64,000 bases of DNA from G963704535 sp963704535 (GTDB taxonomy: Bacteria > Chloroflexota > Chloroflexia > Chloroflexales > Roseiflexaceae), in NCBI GenBank assembly GCA_963704535.1, contig OY969916.1, positions 6,820,001 through 6,884,000 of the forward strand. Direction: 5' to 3'. A model generated the notes under the pieces. It was given only the letters and a program-made list of their open reading frames with translations, was not told the origin of the DNA and ran no database searches. Both the position numbers and the translations under genes were made by a program. Positions 27,144 to 36,978 of this stretch are shown piece by piece (positions within the stretch are counted from its first letter, which is position 1; every line of letters begins with the position of its first letter).

Positions 27144-28044
27144 CTACCGTACGCTCAGCGTCTCAAAGGCCAGCCGCGCTGCTGAAAGCGGCAGCGCCCG
27201 GCCCGCAGCCGCCGCAAGGTTGCACAGGGCCAGGTGCAGCCGATCGGTCGGCGAAGGATCGACGGCGCGATACTCCGGACGGCTCCACAGCCGCCCCTCG
27301 GCGGCCATCTGCACGTATGCGCTCGAGTTCGACCGAATCGACGCCGGCGCGAAAGAGCGCTTCGACGAGATCCGGCCTCCCCAAGCCGAACACGTGCAGT
27401 GGCAGATCGCCGACCTCCGCGCGAACGGCATCGACGATCGACAGAACCAGCGGTAGGTCGCGCGCGCGGGGCACCATCCCGCCAATCGCCACACCCTCGA
27501 AGCCCGCGCCGGCGTAGGCCCGCGCACAGTCGCGCGCGCTGGCCGCATCCCAGCCCTGCACCACCGCAAACAGCGGCAGGTCGCGGCGCCGCCGATTGGC
27601 CAGCGCCCAGTGGGCGTTGGCGATCGTCAGCTCTTGGCGCTGCCGTGCCTCGGGTGGCGCCATGCCCGGCGGGATCGGGAAGTCGAGGGTGAACGCGACG
27701 TCGGCGACCTTGTGCTGGAGATCGAGCACGTCGCGCGGGTGGACGCGCTCCACCTTTTCCTCTGCCTCGATCTCAATCACCCCCAGCCCGCTCTCGGCGA
27801 CGACGCGCGCCCGCTCGAACAGCGAGGCGAAGCCGCCCGAGTTGACCAGGAGCGGCATGCGGGGCGGCTCGTCGATCTGGCGGGCGTAGTGAAAGCTAAC
27901 CATGGCGGCTTGGGCCAGGCGCGGCAGGTAGGGGCGCAGCAGGCCATCCAGCGGGTACTTGCCACCGAACGTGGTGACTGGGATGTAGGTAGGGTAGTGT
28001 ATCACGCCACGTCGCGTGGTCAATCTGCGGCTGGTTGGGCTCAT
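27144..28044 (-). pseudogene. Second TGT-like gene, frameshifted, with Asp-to-Asn at the active site
   Basis: The first about 240 residues are TGT-like: RRGVIHYPTYIPVTTFGGKY, VNSGGF, AFTLDFPIP, VVQGWDA, GVAIGGMVPRA and HVFGLG. The position normally occupied by the general-base Asp (DSGGF) is Asn68 (AAC, 27843-27841). At 27328-27329 there is one extra base; removing it turns GVDSVE into GVDSVDSSAYVQ and continues to a stop at 27144, giving the family-typical end. As read, the frame runs out in a nonsense Arg/Gly tail at 27163. There is no Cys/His zinc cluster, so it is shorter than the first TGT. Its ATG overlaps the helicase stop (ATGA), making a helicase-TGT operon. It could be a dead paralogue, or carry an assembly error plus a true substitution. 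Confidence 0.75.
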
Positions 28045-30446
28045 CGTGGAACTACTCCTTGTCTCACGCTTTGGCTGTCATACCAGAGGGCGAACAAACT
28101 AAGGCAGCCCTGCTCATCAGATTGGTCAAGTCGGCGCGCGAGCTGGTATAGCTCGCGCTCGCCGCGATGCATGCGTACGGCCAGCACATGCTTGCACCAC
28201 TGGCTACGTCCTGCGTCGGCGCAGTCGCAGTGCAGAGCGCCGGACGAGGTGCGGACGATGTGCGGCTCCAGCCCGCCCTGCACCAGATAGTGCCCGCCAT
28301 CGGCGCCGGCGATCCGCAGGTCGAGCGCGCGGCGGAGCCGGTAGGGGTCGATGTCGGCCGGCCAGTCCGACGGGACGATACCGGCCATTGCGCCGGTCTC
28401 GACGTAGCGGAGCGCAGAGCGGGAGCGTATGATCTCGACAGCCTCTGCGATCCAGCGCTCGGCCCGCTCGCGCGAGATGCGTGGCTGAGATATGAGGTCC
28501 TCCGGCTCGGCGAGCGCTAGATCCTCAATATGGCCAATCCCAGCTACCTGGAGCCGCCGCGCGATGGTGGGACCAACCCCATTGACGATCGTCAGTGTGA
28601 CTGCGGACTTGTCGAGGCCAGCGCAGACCATCTGGCGGAGCGCCCGTATTCGCTCACGCACCGGGATATGATCCTCCTCTGCCCACGCGAGCAGATCCTC
28701 CGGGAGAGCTGGCCTCTCCAGCACCGCCGACATGGCGAGCAGCAGCCGGTCGAGTGACTCGCGCAGCCGCTCGACCTCAAAGGGGTAGCAGCCATGCCGG
28801 TCAGCCACGCCGCGCGGGTCCGCTGTGCGGGTCCAGTCGCGTGCCACGAGTGCCATGTTGATCGCGGCAAGCAGGCGACGGCCTGATACGGCGAGTAGCT
28901 TTAGAAGATCGGTATGCGCCATCTGGAGCAGATGGGATGGCTCACGTGAGAGGTATTCAGCAACCTTATCGAGATCTTCGAAGTCGACCGGCAGCACAGG
29001 CTCGCAGTCGGGGCTGCACGCTGCGGTAATCAGAAGATCTAGAAAGGTCGGCTCCTGATGTCCGTCGAGCACGCGCCAGAACAGCAGCAGCGTCGCCGGC
29101 GCAAGCATGTGGCGCGCGGCGATGCGCCCCAGGCGCGTGACCTTGAGGCTCCAGGTGCGCCGCTCGCCCTCGTCCTCCACGCCGTCGCGGATCATCCCAG
29201 CGGCGCGCATCTCGGCGATAGCATGGTCGATATCGGGCAGAAGCCCTTGATGGGCAGCCAGCGACTGACCGAGCGCAGACCGGAGCTGCGCCGGCGAGCG
29301 CGACAGCCCGCTCGCAACCTCCGCAATGATCTGCTCAGCGAGCGCGCTGGGGTCTGCAAGCCCCGACCGGATCGGCTCGAACCGTCCCTCGATATACCGC
29401 TCTACCCCCCGATCCCAGGTCGGCGCCAGCAGCACTGCCTCGCCCGTCGTGTCAAGCCCAGGCCGGCCAGCTCGCCCAACTCGCTGCCAGACGCTATTTG
29501 TGGGAAGAGGGCGAAAGTCGGAGCCGTCAAACGCCTGGAGGTCGTACAGCACCACCTGTCGCACAGGCAGGTTGAGGCCCATTTCTAGCGTCGCTGTGGC
29601 GACGAGCACCTCAAACTCACCCGCCCGAAAGCGCGCCTCCACCTCACGCCTACGGTCAAGCGTTAGCCCCGCGTGGTGATGGTGTACCTTGTGCCCGCCC
29701 ACACTCAAGTACTGGTTCAGCTCCTCAGCGCGGCGTCGGCTCTGCACGAAGACCAGACTCCTGCCGCCATCACGTGTATTTCGCGCTACCTCGTCGGCCA
29801 GCAGTGCCGGCTTGTCGGTGGCCTGACGGTAACGAACGACGCGCCAGCTGAGCGGGATCGGGCGCCAATTTGAGGCGTACTCAACGCCGTCGAGCCACTC
29901 GGCAAGCTCGTGCCGGTTGCCCAACGTCGCCGAGAGGCCGAGCATACGTGCGAACGGGTTCAGCCGCCGGATGCGCGAGAGCGCGCCCTCCAGCCTTGCC
30001 CCTCGGTGCCGGTCGCCGAGCAGGTGCAACTCGTCGACGACGACAAGGTCTACCTCGGGGATCCAGCCCCAGTGCGCTCGCCAGGCGCGCGTACAGGCAT
30101 CGAACCGCTCGGGCGTCATGATCATGAGCCGCGCGTCACGGAATGACACGGGGTAGGCTCGCCCCGGCTGGCCATAGTCGCCTGTGAAGACGCCCACATG
30201 GGCATCGGGGAAGCGCATCTGCCAGCGTGCCGCCAACTCCGACGCAAGCGCGCGCAGCGGGGTGAGATAGACCGCTCGCATCCCGCGCTGCAGCACATCC
30301 ATGATCGCCAACTCCGCTAGCCAGGTCTTGCCACTGCCGGTCGGCATCTGTAGAACACAGCTAAACCCAGAAGTGAGTAGACAATGGGATATTACCTCAT
30401 CCTGCGGCGGCAGAGGCTGTATTGATGTAGAAGGTTCTAGTTGCAT
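28041..30446 (-). CDS. Ski2/Hel308-like SF2 helicase with HhH and SWIM zinc finger
   Basis: An 801-residue helicase. Walker A is PTGSGKTWLAE near residue 35, followed by TPLRALASE, the DExH motif VVVDELHLL, GLSATLGN, ATATLEMGLNLP and QRVGRAGRPG. These are the motif set of Ski2-like helicases that unwind forked or modified DNA. A helix-hairpin-helix segment (IVNGVGPTIARRLQVAGI) is near 620. The C-terminus has a SWIM-type zinc motif with CDC, then CKH (residues about 745-762). It is divergent from the regulator gene (85-bp spacer with repeated boxes) and coupled by ATGA to the second TGT-like gene, so it probably works in the same process. Confidence 0.85.
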   Translation of the reverse strand: MQLEPSTSIQPLPPQDEVISHCLLTSGFSCVLQMPTGSGKTWLAELAIMDVLQRGMRAVYLTPLRALASELAARWQMRFPDAHVGVFTGDYGQPGRAYPVSFRDARLMIMTPERFDACTRAWRAHWGWIPEVDLVVVDELHLLGDRHRGARLEGALSRIRRLNPFARMLGLSATLGNRHELAEWLDGVEYASNWRPIPLSWRVVRYRQATDKPALLADEVARNTRDGGRSLVFVQSRRRAEELNQYLSVGGHKVHHHHAGLTLDRRREVEARFRAGEFEVLVATATLEMGLNLPVRQVVLYDLQAFDGSDFRPLPTNSVWQRVGRAGRPGLDTTGEAVLLAPTWDRGVERYIEGRFEPIRSGLADPSALAEQIIAEVASGLSRSPAQLRSALGQSLAAHQGLLPDIDHAIAEMRAAGMIRDGVEDEGERRTWSLKVTRLGRIAARHMLAPATLLLFWRVLDGHQEPTFLDLLITAACSPDCEPVLPVDFEDLDKVAEYLSREPSHLLQMAHTDLLKLLAVSGRRLLAAINMALVARDWTRTADPRGVADRHGCYPFEVERLRESLDRLLLAMSAVLERPALPEDLLAWAEEDHIPVRERIRALRQMVCAGLDKSAVTLTIVNGVGPTIARRLQVAGIGHIEDLALAEPEDLISQPRISRERAERWIAEAVEIIRSRSALRYVETGAMAGIVPSDWPADIDPYRLRRALDLRIAGADGGHYLVQGGLEPHIVRTSSGALHCDCADAGRSQWCKHVLAVRMHRGERELYQLARRLDQSDEQGCLSLFALWYDSQSVRQGVVPR

Positions 30447-30536
30447 TGCGCTAACATATCAGAGTGTACTTAGCGTATCAAGTATTAGAAGAAGATTATT
30501 GACATGATTATTAGCGTATGCTAGTCTATAATGACT
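30447..30536. promoter_or_regulatory. Divergent promoter/operator region with TTAGCGTAT boxes
   Basis: TTAGCGTAT occurs at 30470-30478 and 30511-30519, 41 bp apart (about four helical turns), and a related inverted form (GCGCTAACATAT) lies near the helicase start. A perfect TATAAT at 30527-30532 precedes the second ATG of the regulator (30537) by 4 bp, which would place the transcript start almost on that ATG. TTGACA at 30499-30504 is 22 bp from TATAAT, too far for an ordinary pair. The boxes are good candidates for binding by the HTH protein next door. Confidence 0.5.
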
Positions 30537-31097
30537 ATGTCGCAAGTCGCCGACAATCTCAAATACCTACTCTGGCTCCAGCAGGTCGCGCCTGAAGACT
30601 GGCCAACTCAGCTCGCGGCTTGGGCCAAGTGTGATATTCGACGGGCCGAATTATTGCTCCGTGGCGAGATGCTCCAGCCGATTGAACAGCGACGAATTGC
30701 AGAGACCTTGAGTGTTCCCGAGGAGGAACTGCTATTCAGCCGGCTGGTTGAGGCGGGTACAGTCGATATCCTGCTAGAAAACATCCGCTATCTTACCCGG
30801 AGCCTAGGGCACGGCCAGAAAAAAGCCCTAGCTTTCCATCTTGGTGTCCACCCCACGACGATATCGCGCTGGGCCAGCGGTGAGCTGCGCTTGACTAAGG
30901 GGCGTCTTGATGCCCTCTCGCGCTACTTTCGACTGCCTGCTCACATCAATCTAGAGACTGACTCGCTCTTCCTGTCAGGTAAGCCTGCGACTGATCTAGA
31001 TCGGCGGGCTTGGCTCCATAAGCGCATTGACGAGATGGATGCGGCAACGATTCAGGATCTCTTTCCCGCGCTTGAGAGAATGCTGGTGGACGCATGA
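30537..31097 (+). CDS. HTH transcriptional regulator with two helix-turn-helix segments
   Basis: About 186 residues. A first helical domain (residues about 20-65) resembles a Cro-like fold. A clear XRE-type HTH at about 95-135 contains KKALAFHLGVHPTTISRWAS and GELRLTKGRLDALSRYF. In-frame ATGs are at 30531 and 30537. The TATAAT at 30527-30532 overlaps the first, so ATG 30537, possibly leaderless, is preferred. Its 3' end overlaps the helicase-like gene by 4 bp. It probably represses or tunes both divergent operons through the TTAGCGTAT boxes (inference). Confidence 0.7.
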   Translation: MSQVADNLKYLLWLQQVAPEDWPTQLAAWAKCDIRRAELLLRGEMLQPIEQRRIAETLSVPEEELLFSRLVEAGTVDILLENIRYLTRSLGHGQKKALAFHLGVHPTTISRWASGELRLTKGRLDALSRYFRLPAHINLETDSLFLSGKPATDLDRRAWLHKRIDEMDAATIQDLFPALERMLVDA

Positions 31098-33432
31098 AGC
31101 GAGTGGACGCCGGAGTTTCTGGCGCAAGTGAAGAGCAGGTAATATGGAGCTGGGTCGATCTCAAGCTCCCTCAGCCCTGGCCAGAGATTATCGAGTGTCT
31201 TAGTCCAGGTGCCTTCCCTCGCCCTATCCAAGTACTCGCGCTCGGCGAGCATCGTATTCTGGATAGCCAGCGCAACGTGATCATCTCGGCGCCCACCGGC
31301 GGCGGGAAGAGCCTGGTGGGTCTGCTGGGACTGCTGAACGCAATTGAGCGGGGCGGCCGCGCTGTCCTGTTGGAGCCACTGCGCGCGATCGCACGGGAGC
31401 GAGCCGAGGAGCTGGTAAAGGTCGCGCCACGCCTGGGGAGATCCTTGGCCGCCCGCTCGACATACATATCTCCACCGGAGACTACCGGATGGAGGATGAG
31501 ATTTTTGCGGCCCCCCCGCCCGAGCGTGGGGAGCTGATCATCGCGACGCCCGAGCGGCTCGAAGCGATCGTCCGTAGCCCCGCCAACGGCATGTGGCTCA
31601 GCTCGCTCAGCGCGGTGTGCGTCGACGAGGCGCACCTGATCAGCTCACCGCACCGAGGGCCCACGCTTGAGCATCTGATTACCACCCTGCTGACCATTGC
31701 TCTCCCACCACGGCTGATCTTGCTCTCGGCCACACTAGGCGACACCGAACGCGCGCGCGAATGGCTCGCCCCCTCCGACGTCATCAGCATCGCGGAGCGG
31801 CGCCCGCCGCTCCGCAAGGAAGTGCTTGAGCTCGCGCCCGGCGAGGACGCCAATGGCATCGTGGCAGCGTATGCGCGGGAGGCGCTGGGCGACCCCGAGG
31901 CCAGCATCATGATCTTCGTCTACCAGACCCGCTCGGCCGAGAACCTCTCCGAGCTGCTGCGCACAACACTCGGCGAACTGGCCGGCAACGATGGCCCCCT
32001 CGCATACCACGCGCAGATGAGTGCGGCGCGGCGGGAGGAGGTGCGGCGCGCGTTTAGCGCGGGCAAGAGTCGGTGCCTGGTCTCAACCACAGCTCTCGGT
32101 CTCGGCGTCAACCTGCCGGCGACCCACGTGCTCGTGCGAGACGCGACCTTCCCAGGCGTCGGGCCGCTCAGCACCGCCGACTTGCTCCAGATGATGGGGC
32201 GCGCTGGCCGCGGCGCGAAAGCGGGCCACGCGGCGGTTATCGTGCGTGGGAAGGGTGCGCGCAGCACGGATGAGCTAGCCTCTGAGCTGCGCGAGGAGCG
32301 GCTACCGGCTCTTACATCGCATTATGAGCGCGTGCGCATAGGGCGTGGCTCGGATAGTGACGAAGTTGGTGCCGTCGCCACCCATGTGGCTGCTCAGCTC
32401 TCACGGATGGGTGATGCAGGTCTCTCCGACGACGACCTGCGTGCATTCTTCGACCGATCGCTGGGCGGCAAGATGCTCTCAGCGCGCGTCCCGGCAGCGC
32501 TCACCTGGCTCGTCGATCCTGCGCGGGCGCTCGCCTGGCGCGACGAGCATGGGCGCTACCGGCTAACCGTGCTTGGACTGCGGGCCACGCGAGCCACACT
32601 GCCGCTGGACGTTGCCTCCGGGTTCGGCCAGCTGATCCGCGACCTAGTGACGATTAGCCCCGACGACCGTCTGATCGAGCGCTGGGGGCTGCTCGACCAC
32701 CTAATCGTGCTTGACCTCCTCTCAGGTAGATCTCCAGCGCTGCGACCCTTCAGCGCGTCGCTGGCTGACCAGGTAGATGCCTGGATGGAAGGTTCACCGG
32801 GGGTGGCGGCCGTGCTCTACCGAGAGTGGATTGCTGGTGAGGTGGGCGCGTCGCGCGCGGCGGAGGTGCTCGGGTCGCTCGGCGTCGACTGCCGGCGGCG
32901 CGGGGGGACCGAGGCGCGCAAGGTCGCCTACCTGGCCGTGTTCCGCTCCATTCTGCTCTACGAGCTTGGCCAGGGAGAGACTGTGGCCGACATCGAGCGG
33001 CGCTGGAGTGTGCGCGATCTGGAGGGCGTGGAGGAGCGCTGGCGCGACGATACTCTGTGGCTTCTGTCCGGAGCCGCCCAGGCGCTCGAGCTGCGCAGCT
33101 TCTACTATCACCTGCGCGAGGCTTGCGAGGCAGACGACTCGCGCGTGCGGCGCGTCAAGCGACTGCTGCGACGCATGCGCGCCCAGACCTTCGAGCTACA
33201 GGAGCACCTCAAATACTGCTCGCCGCTCGGACCTGTGCTGCGCAGCCTACGGCGGACGCGCGCGGCAGGTGGTGCGACCGTGGGTGCTCAGTCTATCCGG
33301 CGCCTTGAGGACGCGGGGGTGAGGAGCTTCGCTGAGCTCGCACGGCTGGGCGTCGACGACATGGTTCGACTGGGCGTCCGACGAGATTTGGCGCGCCAGA
33401 TCCGCCGCTACGTCCAGCGACGACTTCAATAA
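31094..33432 (+). pseudogene. Second SF2 DEAD/DEAH helicase with HhH, one-base frameshift
   Basis: The first frame (31094-31537) has ISAPTGGGKSLVGLLGLLNA (Walker A) and LEPLRAIARE. The second carries HISTGDYRMEDE, ELIIATPERLEAIVR, the DEAH box VCVDEAHLI, LLSATLGDTERA, TTALGLGVNLPATHV and QMMGRAGRG, and ends in a helix-hairpin-helix pair (SIRRLEDAGVRSFAELARLG). Adding one G in the GGGG run at 31435-31438 joins them as RLGEILGRPLDIHISTGDYR, exactly what the family shows, giving about 780 residues. It is either a decayed gene or a sequencing indel. It is coupled to the regulator upstream and followed 11 bp later by the winged-helix-like gene. Confidence 0.8.
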
Positions 33433-33443
33433 GAGAGGGTGGC

Positions 33444-34037
33444 ATGACTGCACCAGCGCTATCTCGGCTGCTGATCAGCCATATCACCCTGCGTGGCCCT
33501 GAGCTACGCCAACTCTACGATCTTATCGTCGGCCACCAGAGCATAAACTACGACCAGATTGCCGAGACGCTGACGCCGTCCCCTAGTGAGGCCCCGACCT
33601 TTGGCCTTGAGGAGGCGCCGCTCCGCGAGGCGCTCAACTTTCTGCTAGTCGCCGGACTTGTGCGGCAGCAGGGGGCAAGCCGACGGAGGGCCTCTTTCTA
33701 TGCCACGCCCCTCCTCGAAGACGCCCCGTTTTCGCTGCTCCTGCTGCACCACATCCACACCCACCGCGATGAGCGCCAGCGGGCGCCGTCACTCATCTAT
33801 CGCCAGTTGGTCGCTGCAGATGCGCTCTCAGTTACACTCCAGGGGCTGCGCGATCAGATGGAGCGCGGGCCGTACCGCCAGCTTTTCGCGTGGACCGGCG
33901 AGAAGATCACGCTCTGGAGCCACCTGGCGACATATCTTGGCCTAGCCTGGCGGCTTGATCGTGAGGGGGTCATCCTGATTGTACCGCAGCTCGATCTCAC
34001 GCGCTCGGCGTTGCGCTGGGCAACTAGTATTACCTAA
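33444..34037 (+). CDS. Winged-helix-like unknown protein of the helicase operon
   Basis: A 197-residue protein with a predicted winged-helix segment near the middle (EAPLREALNFLLVAGLVRQQ) and a second helical half containing FAWTGEKITLWSHLATYLGL. I do not recognise the family. Small winged-helix partners follow helicases in several modification/defence islands, including Dpd. GAGAGGGTGG precedes the ATG, and it lies 11 bp behind the helicase frame, so it is cotranscribed. An IS701-type element begins 20 bp after its stop. Confidence 0.6.
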   Translation: MTAPALSRLLISHITLRGPELRQLYDLIVGHQSINYDQIAETLTPSPSEAPTFGLEEAPLREALNFLLVAGLVRQQGASRRRASFYATPLLEDAPFSLLLLHHIHTHRDERQRAPSLIYRQLVAADALSVTLQGLRDQMERGPYRQLFAWTGEKITLWSHLATYLGLAWRLDREGVILIVPQLDLTRSALRWATSIT

Positions 34038-34057
34038 TTTTGGCCCCAATTACGGGC

Positions 34058-35561
34058 ATTACAGCGCAAAGTAAGGCATGGTATCCTTCTTGGCTCACAA
34101 CAAAAGCAACTGAGGAGGATACCCATGCCAGCCGTTATTGTACCAGCAGCCTGTCCGCCACCGCAGTGCAACTTGGCTTCTCACGATGTCGAGCAGTTTG
34201 TCGATGCCTTGGCAGCCTATCACGCCTCCTTCGAAGAGGCATTTCGACGCCCCGAACAACACACCTGGGCTGCGGTCTACCTGAATGGTTTGCTGGGCGA
34301 CCTGCCGCGCAAAACCACTGAACGGATCGCCTTGACGCAGGCGGTCAACGTGCGTGATCTGCAACATTTCATCGGCCAAAGCCACTGGTCCTGCCCAGCC
34401 GTGCTTGCCCAGCATCAGCACTTGGTTGCCGACACTCTCGCTACCCCCGACGGCGTACTCTTGGTCGATGAGTCGGGGGTTGTCAAACAAGGCCACAACT
34501 CGGTCGGGGTTGCTTCTCAATACTGTGGCGCGGTCGGCAAAGTTGCCAATTGCCAGGTCGGCGTGTATCTGGGCTACGCCAGCACCAAAGGCTATACCCT
34601 GCTCGATGCGCAGCTGTATGTGCCTGAGAGCTGGTTTGGCGATGAGCAGGCTCGATTGCGGGCGCAGTCTGGCATCCCTGACACGCTGACCTTCCAGACC
34701 AAGCCCGAACTGGCGCTCACACTGCTGCGCCAAACGGTTGAGCGCAACCTGCTTCCCTTTCAGTGGGTCGCCGCCGACGCGCTGTATGGCGACACGCCTG
34801 ACTTTCTGGATGGGGTTGCCAAACTGGGCAAGTGGTATTTTGCCGAGGTGGCCTGTTCTACGCGGGTCTGGTGGCGAATACCGGAGCTGTATGTTCCGAC
34901 GCGAACAGGGCGTGGTCGGCGCCCGGCCAAACTGCGTCTGCGCTATTCGTATCAGCGCTCGCGTCGAGTGGAGGCGATCGTGCGGCGCATTCCAAGGGAG
35001 AGCTGGCAGCCGTATCTGATCAAGGAAGGTAGCAAAGGGCCGATCATCTGTGCGTTCGCCTTTGTGCGCGTCAGCGTGGTGCGAAAGGGGTTGCCAGGGG
35101 CGAGTGTTTGGCTGGTGATCAGGCGCAACCTGGACGAGCCGAGCGAGGTGAAGTTCTATCTTTCGAATGCGCCTGCCACCTGTGCGCTGATCACACTGGC
35201 ACGGATGAGCGGGGCACGCTGGCCGATTGAGCTGTGTTTTGCGGAGAGCAAAGAGGAGGTCGGGCTGGGATCAGTATGAGAGTCGCTCGTGGCTGGGCTG
35301 GCACCACCATATGATGATGGTTATGCTGGCGCATCATTTCCTGGTACGGATGCGGGTGCAACTGGGTCTGCTGGCACCGGCGTTGACGGTCGCACAGGTA
35401 AGGCTGCTGCTGACGAGTGTGCTGCCCAAGCCGCTCTTTGACGCGGCTGCCGCGCTGAGTCTTGTGCAGTATTACCAGCAACGGAATTATGTTGCCTATC
35501 TCTCGCATCGCAAAACCCGCTTGCACAAGCTCGCCCTTTCCGGCTAACTTTGCGCTGTAAT
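34058..35561 (+). mobile_element. IS701-family-like insertion sequence
   Basis: The 15-bp terminal repeats ATTACAGCGCAAAGT (34058-34072) and ACTTTGCGCTGTAAT (35547-35561) are perfect reverse complements flanking one transposase gene. No convincing target duplication is visible. The element lies between the winged-helix-like gene and the remains of the third TGT-like gene, so its arrival probably split the island. Confidence 0.85.
34125..35547 (+). pseudogene. IS701-like DDE transposase, frameshifted
   Basis: The first frame (384 residues) has the IS701 signatures LLVDESGVVKQGHNSVGV, QYCGAVGKVANCQV, LYVPESWFGDE and ADALYGD. It stops at 35279. Removing one G from the GGG at 35267-35269 changes GLGSV into GLDQYE and continues through SWLGWHHHM to the stop at 35547, restoring the family's C-terminus with the last catalytic helix. 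GAGGAGG precedes the ATG. As read, the transposase lacks its end and should be inactive. Confidence 0.85.
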
Positions 35562-35639
35562 ATTAGCACATAGGGCTGTATGAGTTGGGCTCTGTAGCTG
35601 GCGCCTATCCCTCCCCATTGCTGCCCGGATCTTCGCCGC

Positions 35640-36306
35640 CTACCTCGGCAGCGCCCAACGGATCGCCGTCTCGCGCTGGCTCGACCTGTTCGCCTGTATC
35701 TCGGTATTGAACGCCGGAATGTCGGAGCCAAACCGACTATTCCAGGCGCCGGAGTCGAGGCTGAGGGCGGATGGATGCAGACCCGCGCTGAGTGAGGAGC
35801 CGCAGCGCGATGCCGAACAGATGGAATTTTATCCCCGGCAGCTCGCCGGCCAGCGTCCCCACGATCGCGCGGATCTCCCTGATACTGGTGCGCCGACAAA
35901 GCGAGCCGATGCCCATATACTCGGTTATGAGGCCGGCGGCGCGGTAAGCGCGAGCGTGAGCCACGTACTGCTCCAGCGTGCGACCCTGCACGACCGCCAG
36001 GTAGCGCCAACTCGCCGGTCTGCGTATCAGCTCGTCGGCGGCTTCGAGCGTCCAGCGCTGCCGGCGCGCCACCTCGGCGTCTTCGGCGGCGATCTCGGTC
36101 TCACAGGGCAGATCGAGGACCGCAGCCACGTCCGGGCGCATCGCCTTCAACCACTCATAATACTCATCAGATGAAAACGGGAAACCGCTGGCCCTGCGGC
36201 CGAAGACGAAGCCACCGCTACCGCAGAAGCGCACGGTCGACGTGGGCGGCCAGGGATAGGCCCGGAGCCCGCTCCCGTCCCAGCACGCGCTGGCGGTGAG
36301 TAGGAC
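35640..36306 (-). pseudogene. Third TGT-like gene, decayed
   Basis: The remains read VAVLLTASACWDGSG, AYPWPPTSTVRF, GSGGFVFGRR, YLAVVQGRTLEQYVAHARAY, and KFHLFGIALRLL, typical of short TGT-like proteins. Near 35785-35800 the reading must change frame to give HPSALSLDSGAWNSRFG, the segment with the nucleophile Asp. A TAG at 35642-35640 then interrupts an LPRY-type motif. The general-base Asp of DSGGF is Gly (GGT, 36222-36220), and no start codon is left upstream. With a frameshift, a nonsense codon, a lost start and a lost catalytic residue, this is a real pseudogene rather than a single sequencing slip. Confidence 0.75.
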
Positions 36307-36327
36307 GGCTACCTGCGGCGCGTTTTC

Positions 36328-36842
36328 CTAGCTCCACAGATCGGGGCGCATCAGATCCGGTGTCAGCGTGAAGTAGAAGCCGCCCAGCTCGTTGAGCGAG
36401 CGCGGTTCGTTATCAGAGAACTGCTGGAGTGTCGCCGGCCTGGTCAAGCAGACCAGGCTGGCGACGTGGCTGATGGCTCGCCATGCTCCTCTGCAAGCGC
36501 CTGGAGCCGGCCAGGCGCGCTGCGAGGCAAGAGCCAGATCGAGCCGTCGGCCCGACCATTGTGCCACACCAGCAGCCCAGCCGCGCGCAGCTCGGCCAGT
36601 AGCAGCGCAAGGTCGCCCGGCCAGCGCCACTGGAAGAACCAGCGAAACAGAGCGCCCCAGAGCAGGAGCGACGGCAGGCAGGCGCGGTCCCAAGTGCGGA
36701 TGCAGCTCTTTAGCTCGGTGCGTTCGGCAGCGCAGAGCGGCGTGCGGATGCACCCAATCGAGCGGGCGGCACGCTCCTCACGCCGGCGGCCGTCCGCAGC
36801 TCGTGCTGTAGCGCTTGAGTGTGTCGGGCGCAGCCTGGTCAT
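36328..36842 (-). pseudogene. Broken unknown gene upstream of the third TGT-like gene
   Basis: Two overlapping minus-strand frames each hold protein-like sequence. The first (36842-36444) contains FFQWRWPGDLALLLAELRAA then GLLVWHNGRADGSIWLL, winged-helix-like. The second contains HVASLVCLTRPATLQQFSDN and LNELGGFYFTLTPDLM, ending at 36328. A frameshift near 36475 would join them into about 170 residues. Its end abuts the decayed TGT-like gene, like the helicase-TGT pair at 28 kb. I do not recognise the family. Confidence 0.45.
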
Positions 36843-36978
36843 CGGAATTGCACAGCCAGCAATTGAGGCGATGCTGGTGAGTAGTACATGTTGCTTCGTA
36901 GCGACGTTTGCACCATCTGCATTTCTACGGTACTATCGCGGCTGACACCATTGTTTCAGCAGAATAAAGGACACGAGA

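Noticed and set aside
30499..30532. Consensus promoter TTGACA/TATAAT for the HTH regulator
   Set aside because: The boxes are 22 bp apart, well beyond the usual 16-18 bp; TATAAT alone is kept as the likely -10.
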